64,000 nucleotides of DNA from Flavobacterium sp. WC2421. GTDB lineage: Bacteria > Bacteroidota > Bacteroidia > Flavobacteriales > Flavobacteriaceae. The stretch is taken from NCBI RefSeq assembly GCF_040822115.1, contig NZ_CP162004.1, positions 2,790,001-2,854,000 of the forward strand, written 5' to 3'. This document shows, in pieces, positions 45,032 to 54,554 of the stretch (position 1 is its first letter; each line of letters starts with the position of its first letter). The position numbers were made by a program, and so were the translations under genes. The notes beneath the pieces are model-generated. The model was not told the DNA's origin, did not search any database, and worked only from the letters and a program-made list of their open reading frames with translations.

Positions 45032-45928
45032 TTAGATATCACAAATTAGAATCGCTTTTCTCAAAGATTCTAATTTGTTAGCATTTTTAGGTATAAATTC
45101 TTGACCAATGAATCCCTTATAACCAGTTGCTGCGATTGCTTTCATAATTGCAACATAATTTAGCTCCTGAGTCTCGTCAATTTCATGTCGGCCGGGAACA
45201 CCAGCAGTGTGAAAATGAGCAATATATTGATGATTATCAGTAATATTTCTAATTACATCACCTTCATCAATTTGCATATGGTAGATGTCATAAAGTAATT
45301 TGAAGTTTTCTGTATTTAATCGTTTAGCCAATTCTACTCCCCATGATGTTCTGTCACATTGGTAATCATGATGGTCAATTTTACTATTTAAAAGCTCCAT
45401 CACTAAGGTAACATTGTGTTTTTCGGCCAGCGGAATTAACTTTTGTAAACCAGTAACACAATTTTGCCAACCTTCTTCATCCGTTTTACCTCTTCGGCTT
45501 CCACTGAAACAAATTAGATTTTTATATCCTGCATCAGCAACTAACGGAATCATTTCAGTATAATTCTTAATAAGCGCTTCATGAAATTGCAAATCGTTAA
45601 AACCATCTACTAAATTGAGTTCAGCACCATTACACATTGTTGAAACTAGATTATGTTTTTTCAATATTGGCCAATCTTTAGGGCCCACTAAATCAATTCC
45701 GGTGATTCCCATTTTTTTTACTTCAGTACAAAGCGTTTCAATATCAAAATCATTAAAGCACCAACGGGCAACAGAATGATTTAATTTTCCTTTTAATATA
45801 CCAGATGTCATATTACTTACTTCCTCTTTAGTATTGGCCATAGCAGAAAAGCCAGATGGAAATCCTAATACTGCAGTTCCAGCAAGGATTCCTTTTATTA
45901 CAGATCTTCTATTTATTTGATTACTCAT
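45032..45928 (-). CDS. Exported hydroxypyruvate-isomerase-like TIM-barrel protein
   Basis: A 298-aa barrel with a Tat-type signal (NRRSVIKGILAGTAVLG). The conserved metal residues lie in VTLVMELLNSKID, LLYDIYHMQIDEGD, AHFHTAGVPGRHEID and GFIGQEFIPK. HIGTAGxPGRxE-like sequence is characteristic of the hydroxypyruvate isomerase (Hyi/OtnI) subgroup. It sits 18 nt from the neighbouring exported isomerase. An isomerase or retro-aldol/lyase step on a keto-sugar in the periplasm is likely; hydroxypyruvate itself is an improbable substrate there. Confidence 0.87.
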   Translation of the reverse strand: MSNQINRRSVIKGILAGTAVLGFPSGFSAMANTKEEVSNMTSGILKGKLNHSVARWCFNDFDIETLCTEVKKMGITGIDLVGPKDWPILKKHNLVSTMCNGAELNLVDGFNDLQFHEALIKNYTEMIPLVADAGYKNLICFSGSRRGKTDEEGWQNCVTGLQKLIPLAEKHNVTLVMELLNSKIDHHDYQCDRTSWGVELAKRLNTENFKLLYDIYHMQIDEGDVIRNITDNHQYIAHFHTAGVPGRHEIDETQELNYVAIMKAIAATGYKGFIGQEFIPKNANKLESLRKAILICDI

Positions 45929-45939
45929 AAAAATTATAT

Positions 45940-47175
45940 TTAGGCTGCTTCAACTTTATTTTTACTTTTTTCATTGAATAAAGCAGCAAAAAATAAAAAT
46001 ACACCAAAAGCAATTGCAGCAGGAATAATCCAAACCATTTGCCAGTTAATTGCACCATCAATCATTTTGTAATTATCTGTAATCCATCCTGCAACTGCAA
46101 AACCAATTAACATACCAACTCCATAAGTAGCAAGAGTTATTAAGCCTTGTGCAGCACTTTTATATTTTTCTCCCGCTTTTGAGTTGGTATAAATTTGTCC
46201 AGCCACAAAGAAGAAATCATAACAAATACCATGCAATGCAATCCCAATAATAAGCATAAAACTCAAGTTATCCCCATTACCATAAGCAAACAAAGCATAA
46301 CGAATTGCCCAAGCAAGCATTCCTAACAAAATTGTTTTCTTGAATCCGAATCTTGTAAAAAACACTGGAAGCAAAAGCAATAATAAAGTCTCAGACACTT
46401 GACCTATAGCCATTTTCCCTGTTGGATTATCAATTCCTGCTGCAGTCAAAAAAGGATGCGCATTTTGATAATAAAACGCCAATGGAATACAGATAAGAAT
46501 TGAAGAAATAAAGAATACAGCAAAGTTTTTATCTTTTAATAATTTTAAGGCGTCAAACCCTAATAAATCACCAATTTTAATTTTCTCAGTAGAAGCAACC
46601 TTTGGAGGTGTTTTTGGTAACACAAAACTAAAAATACCTAATACTAATGATACTATTCCTGCAAGTAAAAATGTATTTTTTAGCATTCCACTAGAAACCC
46701 CTTCTACAGAATCCCAATGAAACAAATAACTAATTGATAAACCTGCTAAGATCCATCCAATTGTTCCCCAAACTCTAATGTTTGAAAATTCTTTTTCAGG
46801 ATCAGTCATTTGATTAAACGATACTGAATTTACTAGGGCCAATGTTGGCATAAATAGTATCATATATCCTAAAACAAAATAATAAAATACACTAACATCA
46901 TCCGACATATACATTTGATACATTAAAAATGCACCCACAAGGTGAAGAATTCCTAATATTTTCTCAGCATTAAAATAGCGGTCAGCTATCAATCCGATAA
47001 TAAACGGTGCTATGATTGCACCCCACGACTGTGTTGAAAAAACTGCAGCTGAATCAGCTCCAGAGGCTTTTAAATTACTTGCTAAAAAGGTTCCTAATGT
47101 TACGAACCACGCACCCCAGATAAAAAATTCTAGGAACATCATTATTGATAGTTTTATTCGTATTGTAGTATTCAT
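45940..47175 (-). CDS. MFS transporter of the nucleoside:H+ symporter type
   Basis: A 411-aa, 12-segment transporter. The N-terminal MMFLEFFIWGAWFVTLGTFL and later SFNQMTDPEKEFSNIRVWG and LHGICYDFFFVAGQIY match the NHS (NupG/XapB-like) family as represented in Bacteroidetes sugar loci. It should import the product of the periplasmic enzymes of this locus by proton symport; nucleoside transport is less likely given the neighbours (inference). No SusC/SusD pair is in the locus. Confidence 0.88.
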   Translation of the reverse strand: MNTTIRIKLSIMMFLEFFIWGAWFVTLGTFLASNLKASGADSAAVFSTQSWGAIIAPFIIGLIADRYFNAEKILGILHLVGAFLMYQMYMSDDVSVFYYFVLGYMILFMPTLALVNSVSFNQMTDPEKEFSNIRVWGTIGWILAGLSISYLFHWDSVEGVSSGMLKNTFLLAGIVSLVLGIFSFVLPKTPPKVASTEKIKIGDLLGFDALKLLKDKNFAVFFISSILICIPLAFYYQNAHPFLTAAGIDNPTGKMAIGQVSETLLLLLLPVFFTRFGFKKTILLGMLAWAIRYALFAYGNGDNLSFMLIIGIALHGICYDFFFVAGQIYTNSKAGEKYKSAAQGLITLATYGVGMLIGFAVAGWITDNYKMIDGAINWQMVWIIPAAIAFGVFLFFAALFNEKSKNKVEAA

Positions 47176-47236
47176 TGATTATTGGTTAGTTTATATATTT
47201 TGTTTTTAGTTTCTTACTCTTTAAATCCATTCCGGA

Positions 47237-47920
47237 TTATAATTCTTTTATTTCAATATTTTTGAACCAGACGTTTTCACCATGATCTTGCAAAGCAATT
47301 TTTCCAGTTTTAAATGTTCCAAAATCACTCCAAGCTTTAAATTTACTTCCAGCAACTAGTTTTTTCCAGTTGTCATCCCATAACATAGTTTTTACAACAG
47401 TCACTCCATTTAATATTAGAGTAAGTTTCCCTTTGTTGCAAATTACTTCAGCTGTATTCCATTCTCCAACAGCTTTTACAGGTTCAATATCATTTTTAAT
47501 CAAATCATATAAGTTTCCAGCTCTATGCTTGTCAATTTTTCCATCAGGATGACCCTCGTTATCCAAAACCTGCATTTCTAAACCTGTTTCGTATGTATTC
47601 TTGTATTTTGCAGGATCTTCATGGATGAAAAATATAATTCCGCTATTTGATTTAGGAGCTACTTTCCAATCTAACTTTAAATGAAAATTAGAATATTCCT
47701 TATTCGTAACAAGATCTCCTCCTTGACCATTTTCAGCAGCTGAAGGATCAAAATGTAGAACCCCTTTATCCACTTTCCATGCAGCACCTGCGTTTGTTTT
47801 TCCATAAGAATGCCATCCATTTGTTGTTTTACCATCAAACAGGCGAGTGAATTTTTTTTGGGCTTGAGTATTTTGCATAATGAAGATTAAGCCTAGTGAT
47901 AATACTATTTTCTTTATCAT
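47237..47920 (-). CDS. DUF1080 (3-keto-glycoside hydrolase/lyase-type) secreted protein
   Basis: A 227-aa protein with a Sec signal peptide (MIKKIVLSLGLIFIMQNTQA) and one concanavalin-like DUF1080 domain. It opens FTRLFDGKTTNGWHSYGK, with FHLKLDWKVAPKSNSGIIFF, YETGLEMQVLDNEGHPDGK and GKIALQDHGENVWFKNIEI. DUF1080 proteins have been reported to act on 3-keto-glucosides. In this locus it would cleave the glycosidic bond after a dehydrogenase forms the 3-keto sugar (inference from family and context). Confidence 0.9.
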   Translation of the reverse strand: MIKKIVLSLGLIFIMQNTQAQKKFTRLFDGKTTNGWHSYGKTNAGAAWKVDKGVLHFDPSAAENGQGGDLVTNKEYSNFHLKLDWKVAPKSNSGIIFFIHEDPAKYKNTYETGLEMQVLDNEGHPDGKIDKHRAGNLYDLIKNDIEPVKAVGEWNTAEVICNKGKLTLILNGVTVVKTMLWDDNWKKLVAGSKFKAWSDFGTFKTGKIALQDHGENVWFKNIEIKEL

Positions 47921-47930
47921 AATGGGATAT

Positions 47931-49400
47931 TTACAAAGTTAGATTGTTCCAACCTTGACGGTATTCTCTTTTTACAAATTGATTCACATCATCAAAATTG
48001 GTGATTCTCATGGCATCATTATCCCAAAGTAATTTTACAGAACGTCCTGGATATTTAGTTTTTCCACCTACTTCTTTTTGCACATCATAGCCTCTTATGG
48101 CTAAATTTGCCATCAATAAGGCTTCTGTCAAAGGGCCTGCAATTTCAAAAGGAGAACTTAACTCTTTTTTTCCGTGACCCGCAATTGCTGCTTCAATCCA
48201 TTGTTTATAATGCCCTTCTGAACCGTCAACAACTCTAGAGTATTTTTGAGCGATATTTAAATTTTCATTTTTGGTTAATGGAAGTAATCTCGGATTTCTA
48301 CCATATGTATCGCACATCATTTTTCCTTTAGTCCCAACAAATAAAGTACCATTTCCACCATCTCCAAAAATCTCATTTGGTTCTAATTCTAATGGTCTTT
48401 CAGGTTGAATACCACCATCCATCCAATGCAGAGTAACGTCTCCATTGGTTTTATTGGTTTTAGGAAATGTTAATGTAACATGACTTGATGGAGGACAACT
48501 TTCAGGGAAATACCCTCTTTTAAACTCATCTACATATACTGATCCAACACTACATTGAACATCTTTGGCGTATTTTAAATTTAAAACACTAAATGGAGCT
48601 TCAATTAAATGACAACCCATATCACCCAAAGCACCCGTTCCATAATCCCACCATCCTCTCCAGTTGAAAGGAACCAGTTTATCTACATAATTTTTTTGAG
48701 GAGCAGTACCCAACCATAAATCCCAATCTAATTCTTTTGGAATCTCAGTTTTACTAGTAGGCCAGGGGATACCTTGAGGCCAAACAGGACGGTCAGTCCA
48801 AGCATAAACAGTATGGACGTCTCCAATCAAATCTGCGTCATACCACTCTTTCATTATACGAGTACCATCATTTGAAGCACCTTGATTTCCCATTTGAGTA
48901 ACTACATTGTATTTCGCTGCAGCTTGAGTTAGAATTCTAGCTTCATAGATATCATGAGTTAACGGTTTTTGAACATAGACATGCTTTCCTAACTGCATTG
49001 CTGCAAGGGTTTGAATAGCATGGTTATGATCTGGTGTTGCTACTGAAACAGCATCAAAATTTTTGTGTTCTTTATCAAACATTTCTCTCCAGTCTTTATA
49101 ATATTTGGCTTTTGGAAACGCATTAACCGTTTTTGCTGCCCTTCTATCATCAACATCACAAAGAAAAGAAATTGAAGCTTTACCACTTTTATCGAACATG
49201 GCAATATCTGACTGTCCTTTACCGCCTACACCAATACTCGCAATTAATAAGCGATCACTAGGAGCAACAAATCCTCTTCCTAAAACATGTCTAGGAACAA
49301 TCATAAATGCCGCTGCGGCTAAAGCACTGGTTTTTATAAAATCACGTCGATTATTTATGATTTTACTTTCTTCAATTTTTTTAACTTTTTCTTTTTTCAT
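47931..49400 (-). CDS. Exported Gfo/Idh/MocA-family oxidoreductase
   Basis: A 489-aa protein with a Tat-type signal (NNRRDFIKTSALAAAAFMIV, about residues 16-35). The Rossmann half has IASIGVGGKGQSD, VATPDHNHAIQTLAA and VYVQKPLTHDIYEA with the family EKP-like Lys as QKP. The catalytic half has GALGDMGCHLIEAPF. Export of the NAD(P)-type protein by Tat allows folding with its tightly bound nucleotide before export, as in glucose-fructose oxidoreductase. It probably oxidises or reduces a hydroxyl of a glycoside in the periplasm. Confidence 0.9.
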   Translation of the reverse strand: MKKEKVKKIEESKIINNRRDFIKTSALAAAAFMIVPRHVLGRGFVAPSDRLLIASIGVGGKGQSDIAMFDKSGKASISFLCDVDDRRAAKTVNAFPKAKYYKDWREMFDKEHKNFDAVSVATPDHNHAIQTLAAMQLGKHVYVQKPLTHDIYEARILTQAAAKYNVVTQMGNQGASNDGTRIMKEWYDADLIGDVHTVYAWTDRPVWPQGIPWPTSKTEIPKELDWDLWLGTAPQKNYVDKLVPFNWRGWWDYGTGALGDMGCHLIEAPFSVLNLKYAKDVQCSVGSVYVDEFKRGYFPESCPPSSHVTLTFPKTNKTNGDVTLHWMDGGIQPERPLELEPNEIFGDGGNGTLFVGTKGKMMCDTYGRNPRLLPLTKNENLNIAQKYSRVVDGSEGHYKQWIEAAIAGHGKKELSSPFEIAGPLTEALLMANLAIRGYDVQKEVGGKTKYPGRSVKLLWDNDAMRITNFDDVNQFVKREYRQGWNNLTL

Positions 49401-49443
49401 GCTGATCGAAAGATTTTAATTATTGATTGAATAAATGAGAAAT

Positions 49444-50496
49444 TTAAAGCCCTAATATTTTTCTGTTAAATTCTTGACTACTATTTACCGAAGCAAAATC
49501 ATCAAAGGCCTTATCAGTAACCTTAATTATATTATTCTTTATAAACTCAGCACCTTCACGAGCACCATCTTCTTGATTTTTTATACAGCATTCCCATTCC
49601 ATTACAGCCCAACCTTTAAAATCATATTGAGAAAGTTTGCTGAAAATAGTTTTAAAATCAACTTGACCATCTCCCGGAGAACGATAACGCCCTGCACGGT
49701 TGGCCCAACTTTGATATCCACCAAATGTTCCTTGCTTCCCAGTTGGATTAAATTCGGCATCTTTTACATGAAATGCTTTTATTCTTTCATGATAAAAATC
49801 AATGTATTGGATATAGTCTAATTGTTGAAGTACAAAATGAGAAGGATCATATAAAATACATGCTCTTGAATGGTTGTTGACCGCCTTCAAGAACATTTCG
49901 TAGGTTTCTCCATCAAATAAATCTTCACCAGGATGAATCTCATAACAAAGATCCACACCATTTTGATCAAATTCATTTAAAATAGGCAACCAACGTTTTG
50001 CTAATTCAGCAAATCCTTCTTCAACTAAACCTGCTGGTCTTTGCGGCCAAGGGTGAAAATATTGCCAAAGCAAAGAACCACTAAAAGTGGCATGAGCATT
50101 TAAACCTAAATTTTGAGATGCTTTTGCAGCATATTTTAATTGCTGCACTGCCCATTCTTGTCTTGCTTTTGGTTTTCCATGCACATTTGCTGGAGCAAAT
50201 GCATCAAATAAATCATCATAAGCAGGGTGAACAGCAACAAGTTGCCCTTGTAAATGTGTAGATAATTCGGTTATTTCTAAACCGTAGGAAGCAATTTTTC
50301 CTTTTAATTCATCTGCATATATTTTGCTTTCGGCAGCTTTTTGTAGATCAATAAACCGAGTATCTAACGTAGGCATTTGGATGCCTTTAAAACCTAAATC
50401 TGCAGCCCATTTACAAATTCCGTCTAAAGAATTAAAAGGGGCTTCATCACTGATAAACTGTGCTAAAAATACTGCTGGACCTTGTATTGTTGTCAT
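49444..50496 (-). CDS. Cytoplasmic TIM-barrel sugar isomerase/epimerase
   Basis: A 350-aa barrel without a signal peptide, in contrast to the two exported isomerases nearby. The metal site is drawn from VDLCYEIHPGEDLFDG, CILYDPSHFVLQQ, IKAFHVKDAEFNP and GWAVMEWECC. It is followed by a cytoplasmic Gfo/Idh/MocA oxidoreductase upstream in the operon. Together these two would process the imported keto-sugar or keto-glycoside (inference). Confidence 0.87.
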   Translation of the reverse strand: MTTIQGPAVFLAQFISDEAPFNSLDGICKWAADLGFKGIQMPTLDTRFIDLQKAAESKIYADELKGKIASYGLEITELSTHLQGQLVAVHPAYDDLFDAFAPANVHGKPKARQEWAVQQLKYAAKASQNLGLNAHATFSGSLLWQYFHPWPQRPAGLVEEGFAELAKRWLPILNEFDQNGVDLCYEIHPGEDLFDGETYEMFLKAVNNHSRACILYDPSHFVLQQLDYIQYIDFYHERIKAFHVKDAEFNPTGKQGTFGGYQSWANRAGRYRSPGDGQVDFKTIFSKLSQYDFKGWAVMEWECCIKNQEDGAREGAEFIKNNIIKVTDKAFDDFASVNSSQEFNRKILGL

Positions 50497-50523
50497 TTTT
50501 TATTCTTTTTGTCTACTTAGATT

Positions 50524-51690
50524 TTATAATATATAAGGCGACCATTTTTTATCTGAATTAGCAGATGCTACTACACTATCAATAAATGCCATTCCTCGCA
50601 ATCCATCTTCAATAGAAGGAAAATCTAACATTTCTGGGGTAGGTTCTATACCGTCTAATTTGCAGCATAATGTTAAGGCAAAATTGCGATAGATATTTGC
50701 AAATGCTTCCAAATATCCTTCTGGATGTCCGCCTGGAGTTCGGCAGTTATGAGTCGCAAATGATGATAGATGACCATAATTAGAACCCGCTCTTAAAATT
50801 TGAGTAGGTTCATCAAGCCATTTTACAATCAAAGTATTGGGATCATGTTGCAACCATTCAATTCCGCCTTTTTCACCATAGACTCTAATTTTTAAAGCAT
50901 TTTCTTCACCAGCAGCTACTTGAGAAGCCATTAAAACTCCTTTAGCTCCATTATCAAATTTCAACATTACAGCTCCGTCATCATCCATTACACGTCCTTC
51001 GACAAGTGTATTTAATTCAGCGCAGATGTCTGTAATCTTTGAACCAGTAATGTATTCAGCTAGATGTGCAGCATGAGTTCCAATGTCTCCCATTACAGAA
51101 CTTTTTCCTGCTTTTTTTGGATCTGTTCGCCAAGCAGCTTGTGCATTTCCTTCTCTTTCAGATAATTTACTTAACCATCCTTGAGGGTATTCTACCCAAA
51201 CTTTTCTGATTTTTCCTAGTTTACCTTCTTTAAGCATTGCTTTAGCTTGCTTTACCATTGGATACCCTGAGTAGGTATGTGTCAAGCATAGAATTAATCC
51301 CGTTTCTTCCAATTTTTGTTCCAATAGTTTTGCTTCTTCCAAAGAAAAAGTAATTGGTTTTTCGATTACAACATTAAAACCATAATCTAGTGCCATCATT
51401 GCAGGAGCAAAATGAGCAAAATTAGGAGTAACAATAGTAACAAAATCCATGCGCTCACCAACTGGTAAGTTGGCTTCCGCTTTGATCATTTCTTCATAAG
51501 AAGTATAGGTTCTGGATTCGGGAAGGAATAACGCTTTACCAGAAGCAATTGCTGTTTCGGGTGTTATGCTTAATGCTCCACAACTTAATTCAATAAGACC
51601 GTCCATATTGGCTGCTAAGCGGTGTATTGCGCCTATAAAAGCATCTTGGCCACCGCCGATCATACCCATTTTTAATTTTCTATTCATCAT
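50524..51690 (-). CDS. Cytoplasmic Gfo/Idh/MocA-family oxidoreductase
   Basis: A 388-aa NAD(P)-dependent oxidoreductase lacking a signal peptide. Rossmann motif MGMIGGGQDAFIGAIHR, then VTPNFAHFAPAMMALD and VVIEKPITFSLEEAKLLE (EKP motif, catalytic Lys). The second domain shows SVMGDIGTHAAHLAEYITG with the conserved Asp/His pair. It would interconvert keto- and hydroxy-sugars, for instance reducing a 3-keto-hexose to glucose. The upstream GMC gene is 8 nt away. Confidence 0.9.
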   Translation of the reverse strand: MMNRKLKMGMIGGGQDAFIGAIHRLAANMDGLIELSCGALSITPETAIASGKALFLPESRTYTSYEEMIKAEANLPVGERMDFVTIVTPNFAHFAPAMMALDYGFNVVIEKPITFSLEEAKLLEQKLEETGLILCLTHTYSGYPMVKQAKAMLKEGKLGKIRKVWVEYPQGWLSKLSEREGNAQAAWRTDPKKAGKSSVMGDIGTHAAHLAEYITGSKITDICAELNTLVEGRVMDDDGAVMLKFDNGAKGVLMASQVAAGEENALKIRVYGEKGGIEWLQHDPNTLIVKWLDEPTQILRAGSNYGHLSSFATHNCRTPGGHPEGYLEAFANIYRNFALTLCCKLDGIEPTPEMLDFPSIEDGLRGMAFIDSVVASANSDKKWSPYIL

Positions 51691-51698
51691 TTATAATC

Positions 51699-53402
51699 CT
51701 AAATGTTTCCTTTATTTAATTCTTTAACTGCATAATCACAAGCACGTGCTGTTAATGCCATGAATGTTAATGATGGATTTTGACATGCAATAGAAGGCAT
51801 ACAAGAACCATCTGTTACAAATACATTACTTACTTCATGCATTTGATTCCATTTGTTTAAAACGGATGTTTTAGGGTCATTACCCATTCTCGCAGTTCCC
51901 ATTTCATGTATTGCCATTCCAGGGTAACAATCGTTATCATAAGTTTGAACATTTTTAATTCCTGAAGCTTCAAGCATTTCTGCAGCATCATTCATCATGT
52001 CAATTCTCATTTTTTTCTCGTTCTCTTTGTATTCACAATCAATAGCTAAAACAGGTTGGCCCCATTTGTCTTTTTTATCATGATTGATATATACTTTGTT
52101 TTCGTAGTAAGGTAACATTTCTCCAAAACCACCTAATCCCATATTCCATGTATTCGCAGGAAGACTTAATTTGTCTTTGAAATCACCACCAAATGATAAT
52201 TCAGCAACCTCTTCATGCCAAGGGTTTCTACTAGCACCACCTTGATAACCAAAACCTCTTAAATAATCTCTTTTATCATTACCTACATTTTGATATCTAG
52301 GTACATAAACACCATTGGCTCTACGTCCATAAGTGTATTTATCCTCAAAACCTTCGGCAGTTCCTGAAGCTCCACAACGAAAATGGTGATCCATTAAGTT
52401 GTGACCTAATTGTCCACTAGCATTTCCTAAACCTTCTGGATGTGCTTCAGAAGTAGAATTTAATAAGATAAAAGTAGAACCTAATGTAGAACCGTTTACA
52501 AAAACAATTTTAGCATAAAACTCCATTGTCTCATTAGTTTCTGCATCAATAACCATTACTCCTTTTGCTTTTTTAGTGTCTTTATCATAAATAATATGAT
52601 TTACAATAGAGTAAGGTCTAACCGTTAATCTGTTAGTAGCCATCGCTGCAGGTAGAGTAGAGGACTGTGTGCTAAAGTAAGCACCAAAAGGACATCCACG
52701 ACTACATAAATTTCTATATTGACAGCTTCCACGTCCATTATGAGGAACAGTTAAATTAGCAGTACGTCCAATAGTTAAGATTCTAGTTCTATTGTAATGT
52801 TTTTCCATTCTTTCTTTAACAGACTTCTCCACACAATTTAAATCCATTGGAGGTAAAAAATGCCCATCAGGTAGTAAAGGCCAATTTTCATTTTGACCAC
52901 TTATCCCTGCAAATTTCTCTGCATAATCGTACCATGGAGAAATATCTTTATAACGAATAGGCCAGTCATTACCATGACCGTCTTTCGCATTATCTTCAAA
53001 ATTGTGATCACTAAAACGGTAGCTTTGACGTCCCCACATTAAAGATTTTCCACCAACGTGAAACCCTCTATACCAATCAAATCTTTTGTCTTCAGTATAT
53101 GGGCATTCTAAATCATTAACCCACCATTTTTCATTCGCTTCCTGGTATGGATAATCTCTAATTTGTACTGGATGTGTTCTTTTTTCTTCTTCTGTATGTT
53201 TTCCCGCATGCTTAAACTCCCATGGGTTTTTCATTGCAGAATCGTAATCTTTGATGTGTTCGATGTTCATTCCGCGTTCTAACATCAAAACTCTTAATCC
53301 TTTTTCGGTTAGTTCTTTTGCAGCCCAACCACCGCTTATACCTGAACCTACAACAATTGCGTCATAAGTATTCTCTTCTTTTAAATTTGTATTTATATTC
53401 AT
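51699..53402 (-). CDS. GMC oxidoreductase, catalytic subunit of a membrane sugar/glycoside dehydrogenase
   Basis: A 567-aa flavoprotein. The FAD-binding motif AIVVGSGISGGWAAKEL lies at about 15-31, with GGKSLMWGRQSYRF (about 117-130) and the C-terminal active-site block HEMGTARMG, then NPSLTFMALTARACDYAV. Cys227, Cys233 and Cys237 form C-x5-C-x3-C, the spacing used for the [3Fe-4S] cluster of FAD-glucose dehydrogenase alpha subunits. It has no signal of its own, but the adjacent small subunit carries a Tat signal, so the pair is probably co-exported. It likely oxidises C3 of glycosides. Confidence 0.92.
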   Translation of the reverse strand: MNINTNLKEENTYDAIVVGSGISGGWAAKELTEKGLRVLMLERGMNIEHIKDYDSAMKNPWEFKHAGKHTEEEKRTHPVQIRDYPYQEANEKWWVNDLECPYTEDKRFDWYRGFHVGGKSLMWGRQSYRFSDHNFEDNAKDGHGNDWPIRYKDISPWYDYAEKFAGISGQNENWPLLPDGHFLPPMDLNCVEKSVKERMEKHYNRTRILTIGRTANLTVPHNGRGSCQYRNLCSRGCPFGAYFSTQSSTLPAAMATNRLTVRPYSIVNHIIYDKDTKKAKGVMVIDAETNETMEFYAKIVFVNGSTLGSTFILLNSTSEAHPEGLGNASGQLGHNLMDHHFRCGASGTAEGFEDKYTYGRRANGVYVPRYQNVGNDKRDYLRGFGYQGGASRNPWHEEVAELSFGGDFKDKLSLPANTWNMGLGGFGEMLPYYENKVYINHDKKDKWGQPVLAIDCEYKENEKKMRIDMMNDAAEMLEASGIKNVQTYDNDCYPGMAIHEMGTARMGNDPKTSVLNKWNQMHEVSNVFVTDGSCMPSIACQNPSLTFMALTARACDYAVKELNKGNI

Positions 53403-53504
53403 TCCAGCGCTATTAAATTTGATTAATGTGAAGATTATTTTTTTAAAAAGTACTATTTTGTATCCTCCATATAATGGATACGAAATTTATTTTTGAAAGG
53501 TTTA

Positions 53505-54065
53505 CTATGTTGCCCAAGCTTTTTGCCCAGGTTTGTATTCAGCACTTCCATCATATCTTCCAGGAACAGCCAAATATTCACGTGCTTGAGTACACCCAAT
53601 TTCTGATGAAAAATATCCTAAAATGGTTAAATCTCTAGCGATAATAAAAAAGCTTGGTTTATTAATATCAACTAATGACTCTTTTCTTGTTTCTTCAACA
53701 ATTTTAGTACGGTCTTCTATTGATAGCGATTTAAAGTCTTTATTAAATTGACTCATGCATTTATCTTGCATTTCTTTCATACCTGTTGCAAAAGTTTGTT
53801 GCAAATCGGCTGGATAACAATCATTAATCATCATAGGAATAAACGCACCCAAACCTGCTGCTTTCGCTCCAGGCGAAGCTTTAGTTGTTGGTATCAATAA
53901 GTCAGCGAATTCAGATAGAAAATCTTCATCTGTTGCTGAAAAAGAGAATTTTTTGTCGTCATTTTCAGGAATAACAAAATCCTTAATTAAAATCCCCACT
54001 GTTGTAGCAGAGATGACACCTCCAAGTACAAGTGCCAAGTTTTTTATTGCTTTACGTCTATCCAT
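53505..54065 (-). CDS. Gluconate 2-dehydrogenase subunit 3-family small subunit
   Basis: A 186-aa protein with a twin-arginine signal (MDRRKAIKNLALVLGGVIS) and the subunit-3 fold (FLSEFADLLIPTTKASPGAKAAGLGAFI is represented here by FADLLIPTTKASPG, then MMINDCYP). It ends RYDGSAEYKPGQKAWAT, typical of the family. Such subunits chaperone and export the GMC subunit through Tat and stay bound to it. It is the first gene of the minus-strand locus, about 100 nt upstream of the GMC gene. A cytochrome c subunit for electron transfer is not encoded nearby. Confidence 0.9.
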   Translation of the reverse strand: MDRRKAIKNLALVLGGVISATTVGILIKDFVIPENDDKKFSFSATDEDFLSEFADLLIPTTKASPGAKAAGLGAFIPMMINDCYPADLQQTFATGMKEMQDKCMSQFNKDFKSLSIEDRTKIVEETRKESLVDINKPSFFIIARDLTILGYFSSEIGCTQAREYLAVPGRYDGSAEYKPGQKAWAT

Positions 54066-54554
54066 TTGCTGATTTTTTAATAGTAATTAGTATTGTTGAT
54101 TATCATGAGTTTATCAAAGCTATACAATAATAAAGAAAAAAAAAGAAGCATCATTTTTTTTATGTTAAAATATTAAAGAATTAAAGTATTTTCAAAATAA
54201 TTGTTTAAACACTAAAAAATAACTATTAAATAGTAAATGAAATTGATTTATGTAGCAGTAAATGCATTATTATTGAACAAATGAAATCTTCGAAAACGAT
54301 GTAATATCCAATTTAAGACTATTTTTGACTGTTTTTAAAATCAAAAAAGGTCTGTTTTTGGATTTTCATGGATTTCATTGCGTTAAAATGACATTTAAAG
54401 TAAATTATTAAGCAGTAAAATCTTCCAGTTTTTTTACGAATATAAAAATACATAAAAATAGGGTTAATTTAGTTAGATAAAAAAGATTTTTTTTTAAAAA
54501 AACAACAACAAAATAATAGATAATTAAACAGATTGTAGTAGCTAAAGGTTAACA
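54066..54554. other. 489-nt gap with no gene
   Basis: This very AT-rich stretch has no credible ORF, RNA or repeat. It separates the glycoside locus from the amidoligase cluster, both on the minus strand, so it should hold the terminator of the upstream cluster and the promoter of the glycoside locus. No GC-rich hairpin with a T-run was found for the former. Confidence 0.7.
54115..54122 (-). promoter_or_regulatory. Candidate -7 element of the glycoside locus
   Basis: Read on the minus strand it is TAGCTTTG, matching TAnnTTTG, 50 nt upstream of the small-subunit start. No -33 box is clear, so confidence is low. Confidence 0.4.

Noticed and set aside
44138..54065. Classical polysaccharide utilisation locus
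   Set aside because: No SusC/SusD pair, no glycoside hydrolase of CAZy type and no ECF or hybrid sensor regulator is present.
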